A DNA stretch of 64,000 nt. Source: Rhizobium redzepovicii. GTDB taxonomy: Bacteria > Pseudomonadota > Alphaproteobacteria > Rhizobiales > Rhizobiaceae. A model generated the notes under the pieces. The model was not told where the DNA came from, searched no databases, and saw only the letters and a program-made list of their open reading frames with translations. The stretch covers positions 264,857 to 328,856 of the forward strand of contig NZ_JAILYH010000008.1 of the NCBI RefSeq assembly GCF_019793435.1, read 5' to 3'. A program made the position numbers and the translations under genes. Positions 26,840-35,317 of this stretch are shown one piece after another. Every line of letters starts with the position of its first letter. Position 1 is the stretch's first letter.

Positions 26840-28294
26840 TCAATGCGCCAGCGACTTGATCGCCGGATAGAGTGCGCGATAGCGCCTAAAGGCATCCTCG
26901 TAAGCGCCGCTCAGCGCCGACACCGGCTCGATCGTGCCTGATGTCACCGGCGGCGTGCAGACGGCAATCGGATCGGCACCCGTCGCAGCAATCAGGCCGA
27001 GGCGCGCGGCGCCGAAGGCCGCGCCGAAATCGCCATCGGCGGGCAGGTCGACCGGGACGCCGAGCGCAGTCGCGATCGACGCCAGCCAGTAATGCGAGCG
27101 CGAACCGCCGCCGATCGCCGTGACGCGGGAGATGCCGGTGCCGGCCGAACGCAGCGCTTCGAGATTGTCGCGGATGGCAAAGGCCACGCCTTCGAGCACC
27201 GCCTGGGTGAGAACGGCACGACTGCTTTCATGTTCGAGGCCGATGAAGGCGCCGCGGATGACGGCATCATTGTGCGGCGTGCGCTCGCCGGAAAGATAGG
27301 GCAGGAAGGTGACGCCGGTCGGCGCCTTCAGCGTCTCGCCGAGTTCGCCAGTGAGATCGGCCGCCGACTTGCCGGTCACCCCGGAATGCCAGTTGAGCGC
27401 ATCGGTGGCCGAGAGGATGACGCCCATCTGGTGCCAGGTGTTCGGCAGCGCGTGGCAGAAGGCATGCACAGCACTTTCCGGCTTCGGCAGATAGGAGCCG
27501 TTGGCGGCAAAAAGCACACCTGACGTGCCGAGCGAAACGAAGGCAGCGCCATCGCTGACCGTGCCCATGCCGCAGGCCGAGGCAGCATTGTCGCCGGCGC
27601 CGCCGGCCACGACGACATTGCCGGATATGCCCCATTGCGCCGCAAGTTCTGCCCGCAACTGACCAGCTTGCTCGGTGCCTTCGACAAGCGCCGGCATCTG
27701 CTCCTCGGAAAGATCGGTGGCAGCGAGCAAGTCGGACGACCAGGCGCGTTTGCCGGTGTCGAGCCAGGAGGTGCCGGCCGAATCCGACATTTCGGAGATA
27801 TAGTCGCCGGTCAGCCAAAGGCGCAGATAGTCCTTCGGCAAGAGCACCTTGGCGACCTTCGCGAAAACCTCAGGCTCATGCTTCCTGACCCAGGCGAGTT
27901 TCGGCGCCGTGAAGCCGGGGAAGACGATGTTGCCGGTCAGCGCGCGGAAGCGCGGATCGGCATCGAGGGCTACAGCCTCGACGTGGCTGCGCGTGTCGTT
28001 CCAGAGGATGCAGGGGCGAAGCACCTTGTCGGCGGCATCGATGAGCGTCGCCCCGTGCATCTGGCCGGAAAGGCCGATGCCCTTGACCGTGGCAAGCTCT
28101 TTCGGATGTTTCGCCTTCAGGCCGGCGACGGCCTCTTCGGTGGCACGCACCCAGTGGGACGGCTCCTGCTCCGACCAGCCGGAATGCGGGCGCGAGACGT
28201 CGAGCGAACCATTGGCCGAGCCGACGATCTTCTGATCGCCGTCGATCAGCATCGCCTTGACGCCGGAGGTTCCGAGATCGAGACCGAGATACAT
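26840..28294 (-). CDS. xylB: Xylulokinase
   Basis: The 484-residue FGGY-family kinase phosphorylates D-xylulose to xylulose-5-phosphate for the pentose phosphate pathway. The N-terminal phosphate loop MYLGLDLGTSGVKAML, the sugar-binding GLSGQMHGATLID with the xylulokinase-type QMHG, the FGGY C-terminal GGGSRSHYWLASIATALGVPV and overall length all match XylB. AAGGAG precedes the ATG. It lies 20 bases after the upstream LacI gene, consistent with an operon. Confidence 0.96.
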   Translation of the reverse strand: MYLGLDLGTSGVKAMLIDGDQKIVGSANGSLDVSRPHSGWSEQEPSHWVRATEEAVAGLKAKHPKELATVKGIGLSGQMHGATLIDAADKVLRPCILWNDTRSHVEAVALDADPRFRALTGNIVFPGFTAPKLAWVRKHEPEVFAKVAKVLLPKDYLRLWLTGDYISEMSDSAGTSWLDTGKRAWSSDLLAATDLSEEQMPALVEGTEQAGQLRAELAAQWGISGNVVVAGGAGDNAASACGMGTVSDGAAFVSLGTSGVLFAANGSYLPKPESAVHAFCHALPNTWHQMGVILSATDALNWHSGVTGKSAADLTGELGETLKAPTGVTFLPYLSGERTPHNDAVIRGAFIGLEHESSRAVLTQAVLEGVAFAIRDNLEALRSAGTGISRVTAIGGGSRSHYWLASIATALGVPVDLPADGDFGAAFGAARLGLIAATGADPIAVCTPPVTSGTIEPVSALSGAYEDAFRRYRALYPAIKSLAH

Positions 28295-28313
28295 GGGGTA
28301 TTCTCCTTTGCCG

Positions 28314-29339
28314 TTACGGCAGATTGTCCTTCAGGAATATGTCGAGGCGGATGCGCTCCTGCGCTGCGATGACGGCAAGGCCGTCCGCTTTGGCTTTCAA
28401 TATGCGGATGGCGCTGCGCACTTCATGGCCGGCGTCCTGGTTGAGGATCGCATCGATCGTGTTGTCGATGAGCGCTGCGCGCGTATGTGCGGTCAGTTCG
28501 TGGGCAACCACGGTCAGCGTCCGGTCGGCAGCCTTCTCCTTCAGCGCCCGAATGAGGCCGCGATTGCCGGCGCCGAGGCTGTAGATGCCGACGATGCCGG
28601 CATTCCCGAGTGCATCGGCAACCAGCCTGTGGGCGACCTCGGGGTCGTCGCGGCCTTCGAGAACCGGCAGGATCGCAAGATCGGGAAATTCTTCTGCCAT
28701 CACAGCGGCAAAACCTTCCAGCCGCTCGCGATGGTCGCGCACCAGCATGGAGCCGGCGAGCACGGCGATCTCACCCTTTCGCGGCCCGAGAAATCGGCCG
28801 AGCAGACGCGCCGCCGTCCGGCCGGCCGCGATATTGTCGACGCCGGCATAATGATGGCGAAGCGACCCGGTGAGATCGGAAACCAGGGTGACGATGGGAA
28901 AGCGCTCGCGCACCAGTCTGTCGACGACGGCGCGCACTTCAGGCGCATCGGTCGCGACCATCGCGATGCCGCAAGGCTTTTCCCGGGAAAGCCCTTCGAG
29001 CACGGAGACCAGGGCGGCCGGATCGAAGGCCGGCACCTCGATGATGCGGATATCGGTGCGCTCGGCCGGCGAGCGCAGAACCGCCTGCCGGATCTCGGCA
29101 TTCAGCCCATGCATGAAGGAATTGTCGCTGGCGGGCAGGATAAAGACCAGCGGATAGGTGCGCCCCTTGGCAAGATTTGCGGCGGCCACGTCCCTGATAT
29201 AACCGAGGTCGCGGATTGCGGTCTCGACCTTCTCCCGCGTGACGTGACGCACGCCCGGGCGCTGGTTGAGAACCCGGTCGACAGTCGCAAGGCTGACCCC
29301 GGCGGCGGCTGCGATATCGTGAACTGTTGGCCTCATCAT
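28314..29339 (-). CDS. LacI family regulator of the xylose genes
   Basis: The 341-residue protein has the LacI helix-turn-helix MRPTVHDIAAAAGVSLATVDRVLNQ and a ligand-binding domain (YPLVFILPASDNSFMHGLNAEI; AGVDNIAAGRTAARLLGRF). Two ATGs in tandem (29339 and 29336) follow AGGAGGA. It is the first gene of the lacI-xylB-xylA run, with an 18-bp near-perfect palindrome about 30 bases upstream, suggesting autoregulation and control of the kinase and isomerase by xylose. Confidence 0.92.
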   Translation of the reverse strand: MMRPTVHDIAAAAGVSLATVDRVLNQRPGVRHVTREKVETAIRDLGYIRDVAAANLAKGRTYPLVFILPASDNSFMHGLNAEIRQAVLRSPAERTDIRIIEVPAFDPAALVSVLEGLSREKPCGIAMVATDAPEVRAVVDRLVRERFPIVTLVSDLTGSLRHHYAGVDNIAAGRTAARLLGRFLGPRKGEIAVLAGSMLVRDHRERLEGFAAVMAEEFPDLAILPVLEGRDDPEVAHRLVADALGNAGIVGIYSLGAGNRGLIRALKEKAADRTLTVVAHELTAHTRAALIDNTIDAILNQDAGHEVRSAIRILKAKADGLAVIAAQERIRLDIFLKDNLP

Positions 29340-29368
29340 TCCTCCTGACGAGACCATTAGCGCCAAAC

Positions 29369-29386
29369 TTGATGTACGTAAATCAA
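29369..29386 (-). promoter_or_regulatory. Candidate operator of the xylose LacI regulator
   Basis: TTGATGTACGTAAATCAA is an 18-bp palindrome with one mismatched pair and a TACGTA centre. It lies 30 bases upstream of the lacI-xylB-xylA run, the expected place for an autoregulatory operator. Confidence 0.6.
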
Positions 29387-29493
29387 AAAATCGAACAGGC
29401 CGATTGGCGCACTGTTTTTCCCGCCGGCCGTCTGCTTGGGACCAAGCCGACCGAGGATTACATGCTGATGACATAAGGGCTGGAAAACGGCAA

Positions 29494-29521
29494 ATAAAAA
29501 GGTCCTCCGGAGAGGACCTTT
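29494..29521 (-). terminator. Rho-independent terminator after the MFS efflux gene
   Basis: Reading on the reverse strand, AAGGTCCTC pairs over 9 bp with GAGGACCTT around a 4-base loop and runs into TTTTTATTT. It lies 23 bases after the stop of the efflux gene. Confidence 0.88.
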
Positions 29522-29543
29522 CCATGGGGCGGCAGGCCGGAGG

Positions 29544-31142
29544 TCAGTGGCCGCCACCGCCTCCCCCACCTTGCGGTGCGGGTTTCTTGATCATCGCGAC
29601 ACCGAAGATCATCGCAACGAAAAGCGCGGTCAGGATCAGGAACACGTCGCTGAAGGACAGGATCACCGCCTGCTTGGTGGCGAGGCCGACCATCTGCTTG
29701 ATCGCAACCGAGGCGCCATCCATGCCGTATGTGTTGAAATTGGCGGTCATATTGTTCATCTGGTCGATCGCCGCCGGATTGCCCCAGTCCATATTTTCCC
29801 GCAGGCGCTCGTAATGCACGTCCTGCCGGTTGGTGAGCACGGTGTTGATCACAGCAAGGCCGACGGCGCCGCCGAGGTTTCTGGTCAGGTTGAACAGGCC
29901 GGATGCGCCGCGGATGCGCGAGGGCGGCATCGTGCCGAGCGCGATGTTGTTGATCGGCACCATGCACATCATCAGCCCGAAACCGCGCAGGATCTGCGGG
30001 ATGAACAGTTCGTAAAAATCCCAATCCGCCGTCAGGTGGATCATGATGTATGTGCCGGCGGCAAAGCTGATGAAACCGATCACCATCATCAGGCGCAGGT
30101 CCATCTTCGTCGACAGCCGGCCGGCGATCGGTGCGGTGAAGAACATCGCAAGCCCGGAGACGAACATCGTCTGGCCGATCATCAGCGAATCATAGCCGCG
30201 GATGCGGCCGAGATAGACCGGGTAAATATAGGTGAGACCATAGAGGCCGATACCCATGACGAAGGAGAAGATCGAGCCGAAGGAGAAATTCCGGTTCGCA
30301 AAGGCCTTGAGATCGACGACGGGGAACTCCACCGTGAAGGCGCGATAGAAGAAGATGATGGCTCCAACGCCCGAGGCGACGGCGGCAATTGCGATGGAAC
30401 TGTCGTTGAACCAGTCGTTCGAATTGCCCTCTTCGAGCACATATTCCATCGTGCCCAGGAAGATGCCCATCGAGATCAGTCCCCACCAGTCGAACTTCTT
30501 GAAGAGCGACAGTTCCGGCTTGTCGAAATCGATGAAGTTCCAGGTGACGATGGTAACGATGATGCCGGGAACGATATTGACGAGGAACAGCCAGTGCCAG
30601 GAGAAAGCGTGGCTAAGATAACCGCCGACCGTCGGGCCGATGGTCGGCGCCAGCGTCGCGATCAGGCCGATGATCGGCGAAACGATGCTGCGCTTCGACG
30701 CCGGGAAGATGGTGAAGGCGGCCGCGAACACCGACGGGATCATGCCGCCGCCGATGAAGCCTTGAATGGCGCGGTAGACGATCATCTGGTCGATATTGGT
30801 CGCCGTCGCGGCGAGCGCGCTCGCCATGGTGAAACCGGCGGCCGAGATCGCGAAAAGATAACGCGTCGAAATGATCCGCGCCAGCGTGCCCGAAAGCGGG
30901 ATCATGATCACCTCAGCGATCAGATAGGCCGTCTGCACCCAGCCGACCTCGTCGCTGCCGGCCGAAAGGCCAGCCTGGATTTCGGCGAGCGAGGCCGAGA
31001 CGATCTGAATGTCGAGGATCGACATGAACATGCCGAGCACCATCGCGAAGAAGGCGATGAGCTTCCTCGGATCCATGCGCTCGTCGGCGTGGGCAGGCGC
31101 TGCCGGAATCGTTCCCGCTGTTGCTGTCGCGCTTCCGGCCAT
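29544..31142 (-). CDS. DHA2-type MFS multidrug efflux transporter (EmrB-like)
   Basis: The 532-residue protein has about 14 membrane helices and EmrB/QacA features: FFAMVLGMFMSILDIQIVSASLAEIQ in helix 1, the VGWVQTAYLIAEVIMIPLSG segment, and a charged tail ending in a glycine run with histidine (KKPAPQGGG...). It exports hydrophobic drugs or plant compounds by proton antiport and works with the membrane-fusion protein coded 27 bases upstream. GGAGG precedes the ATG. Rhizobium etli RmrAB is a described homologous system; orthology here is not claimed. Confidence 0.93.
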   Translation of the reverse strand: MAGSATATAGTIPAAPAHADERMDPRKLIAFFAMVLGMFMSILDIQIVSASLAEIQAGLSAGSDEVGWVQTAYLIAEVIMIPLSGTLARIISTRYLFAISAAGFTMASALAATATNIDQMIVYRAIQGFIGGGMIPSVFAAAFTIFPASKRSIVSPIIGLIATLAPTIGPTVGGYLSHAFSWHWLFLVNIVPGIIVTIVTWNFIDFDKPELSLFKKFDWWGLISMGIFLGTMEYVLEEGNSNDWFNDSSIAIAAVASGVGAIIFFYRAFTVEFPVVDLKAFANRNFSFGSIFSFVMGIGLYGLTYIYPVYLGRIRGYDSLMIGQTMFVSGLAMFFTAPIAGRLSTKMDLRLMMVIGFISFAAGTYIMIHLTADWDFYELFIPQILRGFGLMMCMVPINNIALGTMPPSRIRGASGLFNLTRNLGGAVGLAVINTVLTNRQDVHYERLRENMDWGNPAAIDQMNNMTANFNTYGMDGASVAIKQMVGLATKQAVILSFSDVFLILTALFVAMIFGVAMIKKPAPQGGGGGGGH

Positions 31143-31169
31143 CGGAGAACCTCCGCCTTGTCTACAGGC

Positions 31170-32390
31170 TCACTTGCTCGGCGCCGTGCGGGTATCGACG
31201 TCGACGACGACGCTGAGGCCCGCGCGCAGACGCCCGCTGTCGAGCGCGTCCTGCGGTAGCGCGATGCGCACCGGCACGCGTTGTATCACCTTGGTGAAAT
31301 TGCCCGTCGCATTTTCCGGCGGCAGCAGTGAGAACACCGAGCCGGACGCCGGCGAGATCGATTCGACGGTACCGACGACAGGATGGTCGCTATAGGCATC
31401 GACATGGACGTTGACCTTCGAGCCCGCAACCAGATGCTGGATCTGCGTTTCCTTGAAGTTGGCGTCGATATAGAGCTCACGCACCGGAACGAGCGCCATC
31501 AGGCGTTGGCCGGGCGAAACGAGATCGCCTTCCTGGACCGAGCGGTTGCCGACGATACCGTCATAGGGCGCCTTAAGCACGGTGAAGGAGAGGTCACGGG
31601 CGGCCTTGTCGCGCGAAATTTCCAGCGACCGAACCGAACCTTCGGCCTCCTTGCGCTGCGCCTGAAGGATGGTGATGTTGGCCTGCGCGGCGGTGATATT
31701 GGCATCGCCGCCGGCAAGATTGGCCTTGGCCTGGTCGAGCGCGATATTGGCATTGTCGAGATCGGCGGCAGTGCCGACCGACTTCGCCTGCAGCTCGCTC
31801 TGGCGCTTCTGGGTAATCTCGGCACCGCGAACGGCCGCTTCGAGTGCCACCTTTTGCGCCCGCGCCTGTACGAGGCTGGCATTGGCGCCTTCGATCTGCG
31901 CGTCGATGCGCTGCAGCGAAAGCTGTTCGGTGGCGATCTGGGCCTGCGCCTGATCGAGGGCGTTCTGATAGTCGCCGTTATCAAGCGTGGCAAGCACGTC
32001 GCCCGCTTTGACTTCCTGGTTGGCGACCACATTCACCTTCGCGACGTAGCCCGTGACCTTCGGCGAAATCGTTGCGATATCGCCCTCGATATAGGCGTCG
32101 TCGGTCGACACCATGAAGCGGCCGTTCGTCCACCATTCGTAACCATACCAGCCGCCACCCGCCAGAATGGCGAGCACGACGATCGGCAGTACCGGGCTGC
32201 GGCGCTTCTTCGGAGCTGCAGGTGCAGCGACCGGAGCTGAAGCCGGCGCCGACTGCGCGGGGGCAGACGGCTTTTCCAGGGCTTCCGCCATCGGAGCTTC
32301 GGCAACGGTAGCGACTTCGGCCTTTGCCTCTTCGGCTTCGGCGTTTTCGCTGACAATCCGCGCGACGTTGCTTTTCTGGTTGCTCGACAT
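31170..32390 (-). CDS. EmrA-like membrane fusion (HlyD family) efflux protein
   Basis: About 406 residues: an alanine/proline-rich cytoplasmic N-terminus, one membrane anchor (SPVLPIVVLAILAGGGWYGYEW), biotinyl-lipoyl-like strands (TISPKVTGYVAKVNVVANQEVKAGDVLATLDN), a long coiled-coil hairpin and the C-terminal barrel (LVSPGQRLMALVPVRELYIDANFKE). It links the inner-membrane EmrB-like pump to an outer-membrane channel. The ATG at 32390 is preferred to an in-frame GTG six bases earlier. The divergent TetR gene and shared operators lie upstream. Confidence 0.92.
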   Translation of the reverse strand: MSSNQKSNVARIVSENAEAEEAKAEVATVAEAPMAEALEKPSAPAQSAPASAPVAAPAAPKKRRSPVLPIVVLAILAGGGWYGYEWWTNGRFMVSTDDAYIEGDIATISPKVTGYVAKVNVVANQEVKAGDVLATLDNGDYQNALDQAQAQIATEQLSLQRIDAQIEGANASLVQARAQKVALEAAVRGAEITQKRQSELQAKSVGTAADLDNANIALDQAKANLAGGDANITAAQANITILQAQRKEAEGSVRSLEISRDKAARDLSFTVLKAPYDGIVGNRSVQEGDLVSPGQRLMALVPVRELYIDANFKETQIQHLVAGSKVNVHVDAYSDHPVVGTVESISPASGSVFSLLPPENATGNFTKVIQRVPVRIALPQDALDSGRLRAGLSVVVDVDTRTAPSK

Positions 32391-32424
32391 GACCACTTTA
32401 CCGATCTTGGAGTAAATAATCGAA

Positions 32425-32495
32425 CTGAACGGTTCGGTTCAGTTGACTTAAACCTGTTTTATCGTCATATCAAGATGTATAGAACCAATCGGTTC
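32425..32495. promoter_or_regulatory. TetR-type operators between emrA-like and tetR genes
   Basis: CTGAAC-N6-GTTCAG (32425-32442, inner bases GGTTCG) and GAACC-N4-GGTTC (32482-32495) are two related dyads rich in GAAC/GTTC, 55 bases apart. They flank the divergent starts of the efflux operon and its TetR gene and are the likely repressor sites. Confidence 0.65.
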
Positions 32496-32542
32496 GATTT
32501 CTTTAAAGAAAATGCGAAACCGTGAACACGGTTAATAGAGAT

Positions 32543-33223
32543 ATGACGTTGAAACCCGACCACGCCGCCGTCTTCAGCCCTCCCGTTGGCGGAGGCAGGT
32601 TTGCCGCGGGCGAAGACCCGGCCAAGCGCCAGCAGATTCTCGCCGGCGCCAAGCGTGTCTTCATGAAGATGGGCTTCGACGCCGCCAGCATGAACGACGT
32701 GACGCGCGAGGCCGGCGTCTCCAAGGGCACCCTCTACGTCTATTTCACCAACAAGGAAGAACTGTTTTCGGCGATGATCGAGGCCGAGCGCGCCGCCTTC
32801 GTGGCGACCGTACGGACAGCCCTTGCCGAACATGACGATCCCGAAGCCGGCCTGTACGAATTCGGCATAAGCTTCGTCACCCATATGACCGATGAAAAGG
32901 TCATCAACGCGATGCGCACCGTTCTTGGCGTGCGCGACCGCATGCCGGTGCTCTGTCAACGCTTCTTCAAAGGCCCGGAAAACCTGCGCACCATCATGCG
33001 CGATTTCCTCGAACGGCAGATCACCGAAGGCAGGCTCGAGATCGACGATATCGATCTGGCTGCCGGCCAGTTTCTCGACCTTGCCAGCGGCAGTTTCTTC
33101 AAGCTCCGCCTGTTCGGAAGCATGGAAGAGCCGCCGCATCGCGACGAAATCGAGCGCGTCATCCGCGGCGCGATCCGGGTCTTCATGGCCGCCTACGGCG
33201 CGCGCCGGCACGAGAGCGCCTGA
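32543..33223 (+). CDS. TetR family repressor of the adjacent efflux operon
   Basis: About 226 residues with a TetR N-terminal helix-turn-helix (RQQILAGAKRVFMKMGFDAASM, then DVTREAGVSKGTLYVYFTNKEELF) and a helical ligand-binding domain. A proline/glycine-rich stretch precedes the DNA-binding domain. Divergent placement from the EmrAB-type genes with two operator-like dyads supports drug-inducible repression. The start is either this ATG or an in-frame GTG at 32522; neither has a strong ribosome binding site. Confidence 0.9.
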   Translation: MTLKPDHAAVFSPPVGGGRFAAGEDPAKRQQILAGAKRVFMKMGFDAASMNDVTREAGVSKGTLYVYFTNKEELFSAMIEAERAAFVATVRTALAEHDDPEAGLYEFGISFVTHMTDEKVINAMRTVLGVRDRMPVLCQRFFKGPENLRTIMRDFLERQITEGRLEIDDIDLAAGQFLDLASGSFFKLRLFGSMEEPPHRDEIERVIRGAIRVFMAAYGARRHESA

Positions 33224-33328
33224 CCGCATCCTTGACGGCCGCTGCCGACCGGCCGAAACTCCGCAACTACGATCAAACCCGGCTGCCGGCATTTCTCTAA
33301 GAAAGAAGCGGTAACAAGGGGAGTAAGG

Positions 33329-34168
33329 ATGAGCGCCATCGCACGGGCGATATGGTTCATAGAGAGCCATTTCGAAAGCGATCTATCGCTGGAAGAGATA
33401 TCGGAAGCAGCCGGATTGTCGCGTTACCACCTGTCACGCGTCTTCGGGCTCGTCACCGGCCACTCGATCAGCGGCTATATCAGAGGACGGCGCCTCAGCC
33501 GCGCCTTGCCGGCGCTTGTCGGCGGCTCATCCACCATTCTCGAGGTTGCGCTTTGCTCGGGCTACGGCTCGCACGAAGCCTTCACCCGTGCCTTCCGCGA
33601 CCAGTTCGGCATGACGCCGGATGCGGTGCGCCGGCAGGGGCACGCCCGTAACCTTGTCTTGCTGGAGCCGATCAGAATGGACCCCGCCCACCTCAACAAC
33701 CTCGAACCGCCCCGCTTCGAAACCCTTCAGCCGATGCTCTTTGCCGGCCTGCAGGAGATCTACCCCTATGGCGGCAATGCCGCCATTCCCTCGCTCTGGC
33801 AGAAGTTCAATGCCCATTTCGGCCATATTTCGGGCCAGAAAGGCAACGTCGCCTACGGCATCTGCACGCATATCGACGGCGAAGCGGAGAAATTCCGCTA
33901 TATGGCCGCGGCCGAAATCTCCGATGCCGGTGATCTGCCGGCGGATTTTGCAACGCTCAAGCTTCCGGGCCAGCGCTACGTCGTCTTCACCCATCGCGGC
34001 CATGTCTCCGGCATCCCCGCGACCATGCACCGGATTTTCGGCACATGGTGGCCGACCTCCGGCCTGGAGCATGGCGAGACCCCCGACATGTTCGAACGCT
34101 ACGACGAGCGCTTCGACCCCTATACCGGCATGGGCGTCACCGAAATCTGGCTGCCGATCAGAGCATGA
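33329..34168 (+). CDS. AraC family regulator with GyrI-like effector domain
   Basis: The 279-residue protein has an N-terminal AraC double helix-turn-helix (DLSLEEISEAAGLSRYHLSRVFGLVTG; SSTILEVALCSGYGSHEAFTRAF) and a C-terminal GyrI-like small-molecule-binding domain (MLFAGLQEIYPYGGNAAIP through MGVTEIWLPI), the Rob/SoxS-like arrangement for sensing drugs. It follows the TetR gene and may belong to the same xenobiotic response. Its TGA (34166-34168) lies within an intergenic repeat. Confidence 0.92.
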   Translation: MSAIARAIWFIESHFESDLSLEEISEAAGLSRYHLSRVFGLVTGHSISGYIRGRRLSRALPALVGGSSTILEVALCSGYGSHEAFTRAFRDQFGMTPDAVRRQGHARNLVLLEPIRMDPAHLNNLEPPRFETLQPMLFAGLQEIYPYGGNAAIPSLWQKFNAHFGHISGQKGNVAYGICTHIDGEAEKFRYMAAAEISDAGDLPADFATLKLPGQRYVVFTHRGHVSGIPATMHRIFGTWWPTSGLEHGETPDMFERYDERFDPYTGMGVTEIWLPIRA

Positions 34169-34213
34169 TGCCGGAAAGTGTGAGCGGTTTTCGGACGACA
34201 TCATCCTCTTCTA
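34160..34213 (+). repeat. Intergenic hairpin repeat, copy 5 (GAGCATGATG type)
   Basis: AGAGCATGATG pairs with CATCATCCTCT at the ends, around the shared core CCGGAAAGTGTGAGCGGTTTTCGG. It supplies the stop codon of the AraC-type gene and is related to the short palindrome at 46071-46102. Confidence 0.75.
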
Positions 34214-34236
34214 GGGAATAAAAGTCACATCGATCT

Positions 34237-34325
34237 CGTATACCCCCTTGCGACGCTTGCGTGGCAGGCCGCCGACATTACATTGCGCGCGTCATTCATC
34301 ATGTGACGCAAAGAGGTATACGCTG
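34237..34325 (+). promoter_or_regulatory. Candidate structured RNA leader of terC
   Basis: CGTATACC (34237-34244) can pair perfectly with GGTATACG (34315-34322). The latter overlaps the AAGAGG ribosome binding site (34311-34316) four bases before the ATG at 34326. An inner hairpin GCGTCA (34289-34294)/TGACGC (34304-34309) sits between. Closing the long stem would hide the ribosome binding site, as in translational riboswitches. A terC RNA motif upstream of such genes in alphaproteobacteria has been described; identity is not verified here. Confidence 0.5.
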
Positions 34326-35075
34326 ATGCAGGAAATCATGACGCTCATTCAGGATCCGGCCGCCTGGGTGGCGCTCATCACGCTGGTGGTGATGGAAGTC
34401 GTTCTCGGGATCGACAATCTGATCTTCATTTCCATTCTCACCAACAAACTGCCGCCCGAGCACCGGGAGAAGGCCCGCAAGATCGGCATCGGTCTGGCGC
34501 TGGTCATGCGCCTGGGACTGCTCGGCACCGTCGCCTGGATCGTGCAACTGACCGAACCGTTGTTCGAGGCCTTCGGACACGGCTTCTCCTGGAAGGACCT
34601 GATCCTGATCGCCGGCGGCCTGTTCCTCGTCTGGAAAGCCACCAAGGAAATTCACCACACCGTCGACCCCGTGGACCATCAGGAGGATTTCATCGCGAAA
34701 TCCGTCACAACCGGCTTCGCATCGGCAATCGGCCAGATCCTGCTGCTCGATCTTGTCTTCTCCGTCGACAGCATCATCACCGCCGTCGGCATGACCCCGC
34801 ATCTGCCGATCATGGTGATCGCCGTCATCGCCGCCGTCACCGTCATGCTGGTGGCCGCAAACCCGCTTGCCAACTTCATCGAGCGGAACCCGACGATCGT
34901 CATGCTGGCGCTCGCCTTCCTGCTGATGATCGGCACGACGCTGATCGCCGAAGGCATGGGCTTCCATGTGCCGAAGGGCTACATCTACGCCGCCATGGCC
35001 TTCTCGGCAGCGGTCGAGGTGCTGAACATGATCGCGCGCAACGCCCGCAAGCAGAAACGCGACGGCGCCCACTGA
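34326..35075 (+). CDS. TerC family integral membrane protein
   Basis: The 249-residue protein has about seven membrane helices with the TerC acidic motifs: [24 protein letters not shown] in the first helix and [19 protein letters not shown] in the middle, residues thought to bind metal. TerC/Alx proteins export manganese or other divalent metals, or protect exported metalloproteins. The ATG at 34326 follows AGAGG. The structured leader upstream may sense a metal. A second, shorter TerC-type gene lies at 46204-46827. Confidence 0.92.
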   Translation: MQEIMTLIQDPAAWVALITLVVMEVVLGIDNLIFISILTNKLPPEHREKARKIGIGLALVMRLGLLGTVAWIVQLTEPLFEAFGHGFSWKDLILIAGGLFLVWKATKEIHHTVDPVDHQEDFIAKSVTTGFASAIGQILLLDLVFSVDSIITAVGMTPHLPIMVIAVIAAVTVMLVAANPLANFIERNPTIVMLALAFLLMIGTTLIAEGMGFHVPKGYIYAAMAFSAAVEVLNMIARNARKQKRDGAH

Positions 35076-35317
35076 GACGGAAGCGGGACGGCGCGTCGCA
35101 ACCGGCGCACCGTCCTCACTGCCCCGGGCCTTTGCAGACGTGGTTTTTCTTGACGCGCCCGGTTGAATATGGCCTAAGGCCAGCCGAACGGACGATCGGC
35201 GGATAGTGCGGGCGCATGCCCTTTTTCGGCCGGTTTGCCGATGAAGATATCTGCATCCTTCGGCCGCACGTCGCTTTCCCCGGAAAGCCGTCCGGCGTTC
35301 ATTGACGGGCCATACCA

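Noticed and set aside
29547..31259. 570-codon open frame antisense to the MFS efflux gene
   Set aside because: It is extremely rich in Asp, Arg and His with no fold-like pattern, the usual image of a membrane gene read backwards.
34169..34325. yybP-ykoY manganese riboswitch before terC
   Set aside because: The region has a stem over the ribosome binding site but I could not find the conserved internal sequences of that riboswitch; a different terC leader is more likely.
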